A stretch of DNA of 64,000 nt, taken from contig OV050030.1 of assembly GCA_920105625.2 (NCBI GenBank), positions 150,329,488 through 150,393,487 of the forward strand, given 5' to 3'. The notes under the pieces were generated by a model that was not told the DNA's origin, searched no databases, and saw only the letters and a program-made list of their open reading frames with translations. Positions 59,623-64,000 of this stretch are shown in pieces (the first letter of the stretch is position 1; each line of letters opens with the position of its first letter). This DNA is from Clusia tigrina (lineage: Eukaryota; Arthropoda; Insecta; Diptera; Clusiidae). The position numbers were made by a program, and so were the translations under genes.

Positions 59623-60895
59623 AAGAGATTACGGTCATAATCGACTGTAACGCAATTACGACGGCAATGCAGAAAAGAGAATTAATTCCAAGAATAGCGC
59701 GGTGGTGGCTGCGTATACAGGACTTTGATGTAATACTAGATCGACCGGGAACACGGATAGAACATGAAGGCTTTCTCAGTAGAACACCGTACGATAGCAG
59801 CTGCGAAACGGACCCTGCATCTTTAAAAAAGGCGAAGGCTAATTTAGAGACAGACGACTGGTTGTATAGTACGCAACTTCCAGATGAGAAGATACGCGAG
59901 ATCGTAGAACGAGTAACTCGTGGAGAACAAATTGCAAGTGACGAATACCAAATTAACTACGGCAGATTATTTCGAAAGGATAAAGGTGTCCCAATGGTGG
60001 GTGGTACCGAAATCATTACGATATAACGTAATACAGGGAGTGCATGAAAAAGTTAAAAACTTTGGCACCGAAAAAACGATAGAAGAAGCCAAGAAATATT
60101 TTTGGTTTCCACGTTTGCGAAATTTCGTCAAGTCGTTTATAAAGTCATGTGTGGAATGCGCTTACAATAAGCACCGAGGCGGTAGGAAAGAAGGAGATTA
60201 TCATTATAACAACATCGAACCGATAGCATTCAAGACCATTCACCTGTATGATTTAGGACCATTTCCGAAGAGCAAGAAGCAGAACGAACATATTCTAGTG
60301 ATTTTGTGTGCTTTCACAAAGTTTACAATAGTATGTGCAGTAAAAAGCATTGCAACCAAGCATGTTCTCCCTGTGCTCAACGAAGTCAACAGCTACTTCG
60401 GGAGTCCGACTCGAATAGTTACTGATCACGGAACCGCATTTACATCCCGCGACGCAGTTTTGTCAGAACCACGAACTAAAAAATATTCTTAGTCCAGTAC
60501 GCACACCGCGTTCTAACGGGCAGGTTGAACGAACGAACCGAATAATCTTGGGAATGCTGTTGCCATCAACGAACGAGAATAAGTGTTGGGACGAAGAACT
60601 CCGAGCGGTACACTGGACAATAAACTCAGCGAAAAATAAGACGGCAGGACGTTCTCCGCACGAATTGTTATTCAACTATCGACCGAGAGACATACTACAA
60701 AATAAATGAATCCTATCCTTACATCAAGATGAAGTAAAAGGGGACGAGGAACTACGAGTAATACAGGAGCAAGCAGCATCACGAATCGACGAGCAGCGGG
60801 CTAAGGCTAAACGATCGTTTGACGCAAAGCGCCGTGAACCAGCATACTACAAAGTGTCAAGCGGATGGTCGTGTGGGAGGGTGAAAACTTACCTT
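59623..60895 (+). pseudogene. pol: Element D RNase H end and integrase
   Basis: The frame resumes KEITVIIDCNAITTAMQKRE and RIARWWLRIQDFDV (RNase H end). ORF 59920-60492 has the integrase zinc region (HEKVKNFG with Asn at the second His position; CVEC). The core has HLYDLGPF where HLDHLGPF is usual, so the first Asp is displaced, and VTDHGTAFT (second Asp). After a frameshift near 60470 come SNGQVERTNR (Glu) and SPHELLFNYRP. The coding trail ends near VVWEGEN at about 60895. Confidence 0.82.
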
Positions 60896-61098
60896 GATTT
60901 GCCTTCGGTATTGAGACACTAACACAATTACTTTTAAAAGGTTTATTTAATGTTTATATAAATAAGTTTGTTTAAATACAGTGGAGAGTGACAATGTACG
61001 ATCGAACCGATTCGTTTGAATGTTAATTAGCAACTGAACTTCTTTGTGTCTGTCCTTCGTATGGGCAAAAGAAATGTCAAAAAAAAGGAATTCATAAA
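60896..61098. other. Junction of elements D and E
   Basis: AT-rich, no ORF. It should contain the 3' end or LTR of element E, but no clear TG/CA border or polypurine tract could be placed. Confidence 0.35.
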
Positions 61099-62659
61099 TT
61101 AAAGAGTTGCCAGGACAAAAACAATGGAAAATAGGGTAACCAAAATAATATTAGGTGACAGTTCGGCCAACCTGACGATAGCTCGTCCTCGAGTTATAAG
61201 AGTTTCATCTTCATCTAGGCATTCACCATTAGGGTCACCTTCGTAGTCATCATCAATCTCTGGAAATAGTATGCACCATGGTTTCAATTTATCACTGCTG
61301 GCCACAGTACTAAACTTGCGTTGATTTCGTTGAGCACCTTCAATGTCCTCGATCACATATCTGTCAAACCGTAAAACTTTCGTTATCTCATACGGACCTT
61401 TGTATTTAGCATCAAGTTTTCGCGATTCACCAGTGCTCGGCATCGCACTTTCAATTAAGACTAGATCGCCCTCATTATATTGATGTGGTGGTTTGTGTTT
61501 TAAATCGAATCTCGCCTTCCAGATTGCTCTAGCTGATGAAATATTCTTAACAGCGTCTTCTCGTCGTTTACTCGGCGTTGGAGTTTCGATGTCGATGTTA
61601 TCATCATGGATTGCTGACAACAATTTATTGGCGCTGATATCTCGTAGTGGGAAGTCATAAATAAGATTAATAGGTGCATATTTCGTAGTTGCGTTGACTG
61701 TTGTATTGATGTTCCACTGCACGTTCCGTAGTTCGTTGTCCCAGTCTTTGGAGTTGGATGATGTTCTGAGATATGACAGCACAGACTGATTGACTCGTTC
61801 GGCAAGTCCGTTGGCTCTTGGTGTACGCACAGCCACCTTAATGTGCTGAATATTATTGCAGTTGAAGTACTCCTGACGATGTAAACACTGAACCTCGATC
61901 GGTGACGATTCTTCTAGGCAGACCAAAGTTTAATGTTAGTTGATTTAGAGCATCCAGTACTGGCTTTGTTTTCGTTGACCGGACAGGCACAATGACGGAA
62001 TAACGTGTCATTGCATCTACGATTACCAGGATATGCTCATAACCTCGACGACTTTTGATGAATGGTCCCAGGTGATCCATATGAATCAAATCAAAAGGTA
62101 CTAGTGGGACTTCCATTCCGTACAGCTGACACTCTTTCCTTACTGGTTCTCGGCTGTAGCAAAACTCTAGACATGACTTTATGTAGCCCTTAACGAAATT
62201 TCGGACTCGTCGAAACCAAAAATGTTGACTAATTCGCTCGACAGTACCATCTATTCCTGGATGTCCAACTTCATCATGGCAAAGTCTTACAATTCTCCAT
62301 CTTAAGCCACGTGGAATAACAAGAAGTTCGCCTGTGTCATTCTTTTTCCTGTACAAGCGATGTGATTTGACTAGAAATTCTTTAGCGTAGTGTTTTCGTT
62401 GCGTTGAGTCAACTTCACCTTTCAATATAGCCACGATCTGCTTCAAATCGACATCTTGCTTTTGCATTGTAAAAATCCAGTCTTCGTCTGATATTTCGAT
62501 TGCAGTCAGTTTTGATGTTACATCTTCTGCTTCTGCAGGTTGCTCAACTGGAGCACGACTCATTGCGTCGACATGAGCCATGATTTTTCCCGGACGATGA
62601 CAAGCAGTAAAATCATATTCAAGCAACTTCAGGAGCCAGCGTGACACTCGTGATAGCAT
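61099..62659 (-). pseudogene. pol: Element E RNase H end and integrase
   Basis: ORF 62659-61853 has SRWLLKLLEYDFTACHRPG and HVDAMSR, then the integrase zinc region (HDEVGHPG with both His; CLEFC where CxEC is normal). The core has HMDHLGPF (first Asp) and VTDRGSVFTSS (second Asp). A frameshift near 61880 leads to ORF 61926-61099 with RANGLAERVNQ (Glu), EGDLVLIE and KGPYEIT (C-terminal domain). It ends in a hydrophobic segment (IILVTLFSIVFVLATL), which is unusual for an integrase tail. Confidence 0.85.
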
Positions 62660-63968
62660 TCAGACTTGAAATGGCGGCACAATCAGTATTAATTACAAAA
62701 TGTTTGCCCAGGAGATATAGTCGGAATCGTTCACCAGCTTCTAATAATGCTAAGATCTCCACTTCATAGGCATGGTATTTGCTCTCGGCGTCACTGCAAA
62801 TACGACTAAAATATGCGATGGGCCTCTTTGTCCTATTATCTTCTCGTTGAATCAAAATTCCGGCAAGCCCATTGCTGCTTGCATCAGTGTGAAGTTCTTG
62901 GTCCTTTTTAACGTCGTAGATACCCAAGACAGCTTTGCTGGTTATAGCCTTTGTTAAAGTTTTAAAAGAGTCTTCACATTTGGCGCACCAGTTGAAAGAA
63001 ACATCCTTTCTTGTCAATCTCGTCAGTGGAGAAGCAATATGACCATAATTCTCCACAAACTTACGGAAATAGCCAGTTAACCCCAAGAATCGTCTTATCT
63101 CAGTAACATTCATTGGTCTTGGAAACTCTTCAATAGCTATAGTCTTGATTTGTCCAGGACTTATTCCATTTTCATCCACTATGTGTCCCAAGAACGATAC
63201 GCTGCTTTTCATGAAGAAACATTTCGAAGCCCTGAGTGTCAGATCTTCTTTTCGAATAATTTTAAGAAATTCTTCCAAATTGCGTAAACCTCCCTCAAAT
63301 GTATCTGAGGCAACAATAACCTCGTCGACGTAGCTTACAACATTTTCCTTTAACGGCTCTATTATCCTCGTCATCATCTTCTGGAACGTACATGGCGCAT
63401 TCTTCAGCCCAAATGGCATACGGTTAAATTCAAAATGGCCATTGTGCGTAATGAAAGCCGTAAACTTTTTCGATTGTTCTTCTATCTCGATCTGGTAATA
63501 GCCAGACATCATATCAAAGACATCATATCAAGTGGTAAAATACTTCTTACCTGACAGAGTCGACAACACACCATCCACCGTAGGCATTGGCCATGGCTGT
63601 CTCCCGGTTATCGCATTTACCGCCCGATAATCTACACAGAGTCTGTCTTCGCCATTAGCCTTCGGAGCTAACACGATCGGAGATGCGTATAACGATGTCG
63701 ACGGACGTATTATATTCAATTCCAACAATTCACTCACGATACGATCGACTACTTGTCTTTTTGGAATCGGTATTAAATATGGTTTTCTTGCGATTGGTGT
63801 GGGAGATGTAACCGATATCTCCATCTTCATCGCGCTGCATTTACCGAGTTCTCTTAAATTGTCACCAAAACACGTTGAATATTCATTTAATAATTTTACA
63901 AGTTTGTCTTTTTCGCTCGATCTTAAATTTTCACCGCACTGAATATTATTCTCAGTTTTAGCGTACAC
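62619..63968 (-). pseudogene. pol: Element E reverse transcriptase and RNase H
   Basis: ORF 63968-63528 has IIRPSTSLYASPIVL and RLCVDYRAVN and breaks in the TTLD motif. A 14-bp tandem duplication (63505-63518 and 63519-63532) shifts the frame there. ORF 63512-62619 continues MMSGYYQIEI and MPFGLKNAPCTFQ. The catalytic box is YVDE (63332-63321) instead of YVDD. LGLTGYFRKF and RNase H (HTDASSNGLAGIL, YEVEILALLEA) follow. The second Asp of the RT box is replaced by Glu, so polymerase activity is doubtful even apart from the frameshift. Confidence 0.88.
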
Positions 63969-64000
63969 TTTGCAATTTCCGTTTTCAAGTACTACCCGAC

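Larger units (their letters stand above)
60896..64000 (-). mobile_element. Gypsy-type LTR element E, pol part (minus)
   Basis: Reading from 64000 leftwards: RT, RNase H and integrase in the usual Ty3/gypsy order, with frame breaks at about 63530, 62650 and 61880. Gag, protease and the 5' LTR lie outside the window. The ARWLLKLLEYDF and MAHVDAMSR context recalls the mdg3/micropia group, stated with low certainty. Confidence 0.85.

Noticed and set aside
60870..61080. LTR starting at TGTGGGAGGG near 60872
   Set aside because: That sequence is still in frame with the integrase tail of element D (VVWEGEN), so it is not an LTR start; no TG/CA pair or polypurine tract found.

Overview
The window reads as a transposon graveyard from an insect, most likely a higher fly (Diptera). 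The grounds are an errantivirus-type element with an env-like ORF, mdg1/412-type and other Ty3/gypsy elements, Jockey, LOA-like, CR1 and R1-clade LINEs, a rosa-type DD41D mariner, a DD34D mariner, Tc1 elements and a Helitron. I found no cellular protein-coding gene, tRNA or rRNA on either strand. Species cannot be fixed from sequence alone; a tephritid or related fly is a guess.

Layout. 1-3970 is the 5' part of a minus-strand LTR element: LTR, tRNA-Ser-like primer site and a long gag frame running off the left edge. 4160-4900 is a dead Tc1 transposase. 6241-18860 is a nested stack. A plus-strand gypsy element is cut in reverse transcriptase by a minus-strand Jockey LINE, which is itself cut by a plus-strand R1-clade LINE. 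Further along, the same gypsy frame is cut by a minus-strand mdg1/412-like element with both LTRs and an AAAT target duplication. 18861-22444 holds small remnants, tandem repeats, (TA)n arrays, a LINE scrap and the 3' half of a DD41D mariner.

22445-31790 contains two R1-clade LINEs that landed in one TA/CATA-rich microsatellite. The first is decayed and carries a full-length mariner with TA duplications. The second is near-complete (26387-31775), with ORF1, ORF2, a poly-A tail and a perfect 15-bp target duplication. 31826-31960 is a mariner tail. 32270-39024 is an errantivirus-like element with 99% identical LTRs, gag, pol and env, placed inside a (TA)n array. 39198-39246 is an inverted copy of its LTR end.

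39470-46490 holds a minus LOA-like LINE, a Helitron sitting in a TA array, and a plus LOA-like LINE with an RNase H domain; the RNase H is split by a minus CR1-type LINE (46491-49530). 50245-52305 is a Tc1 element with about 220-bp terminal inverted repeats inside a TA array. 52306-60895 is a plus gypsy element with a SAP-like motif in gag, split by an unidentified insert and a second Jockey copy. 60896-64000 is the 3' part of another minus gypsy element.

Taken together, almost every coding frame is broken by stops, single-base shifts or nested insertions. The least damaged elements are the R1-clade LINE and the errantivirus. The striking pattern is that unrelated element classes abut (TA)n arrays that carry a recurring ACTCGT interruption. 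The mixed orientation and depth of nesting would fit pericentromeric heterochromatin or a piRNA cluster, but that is inference.
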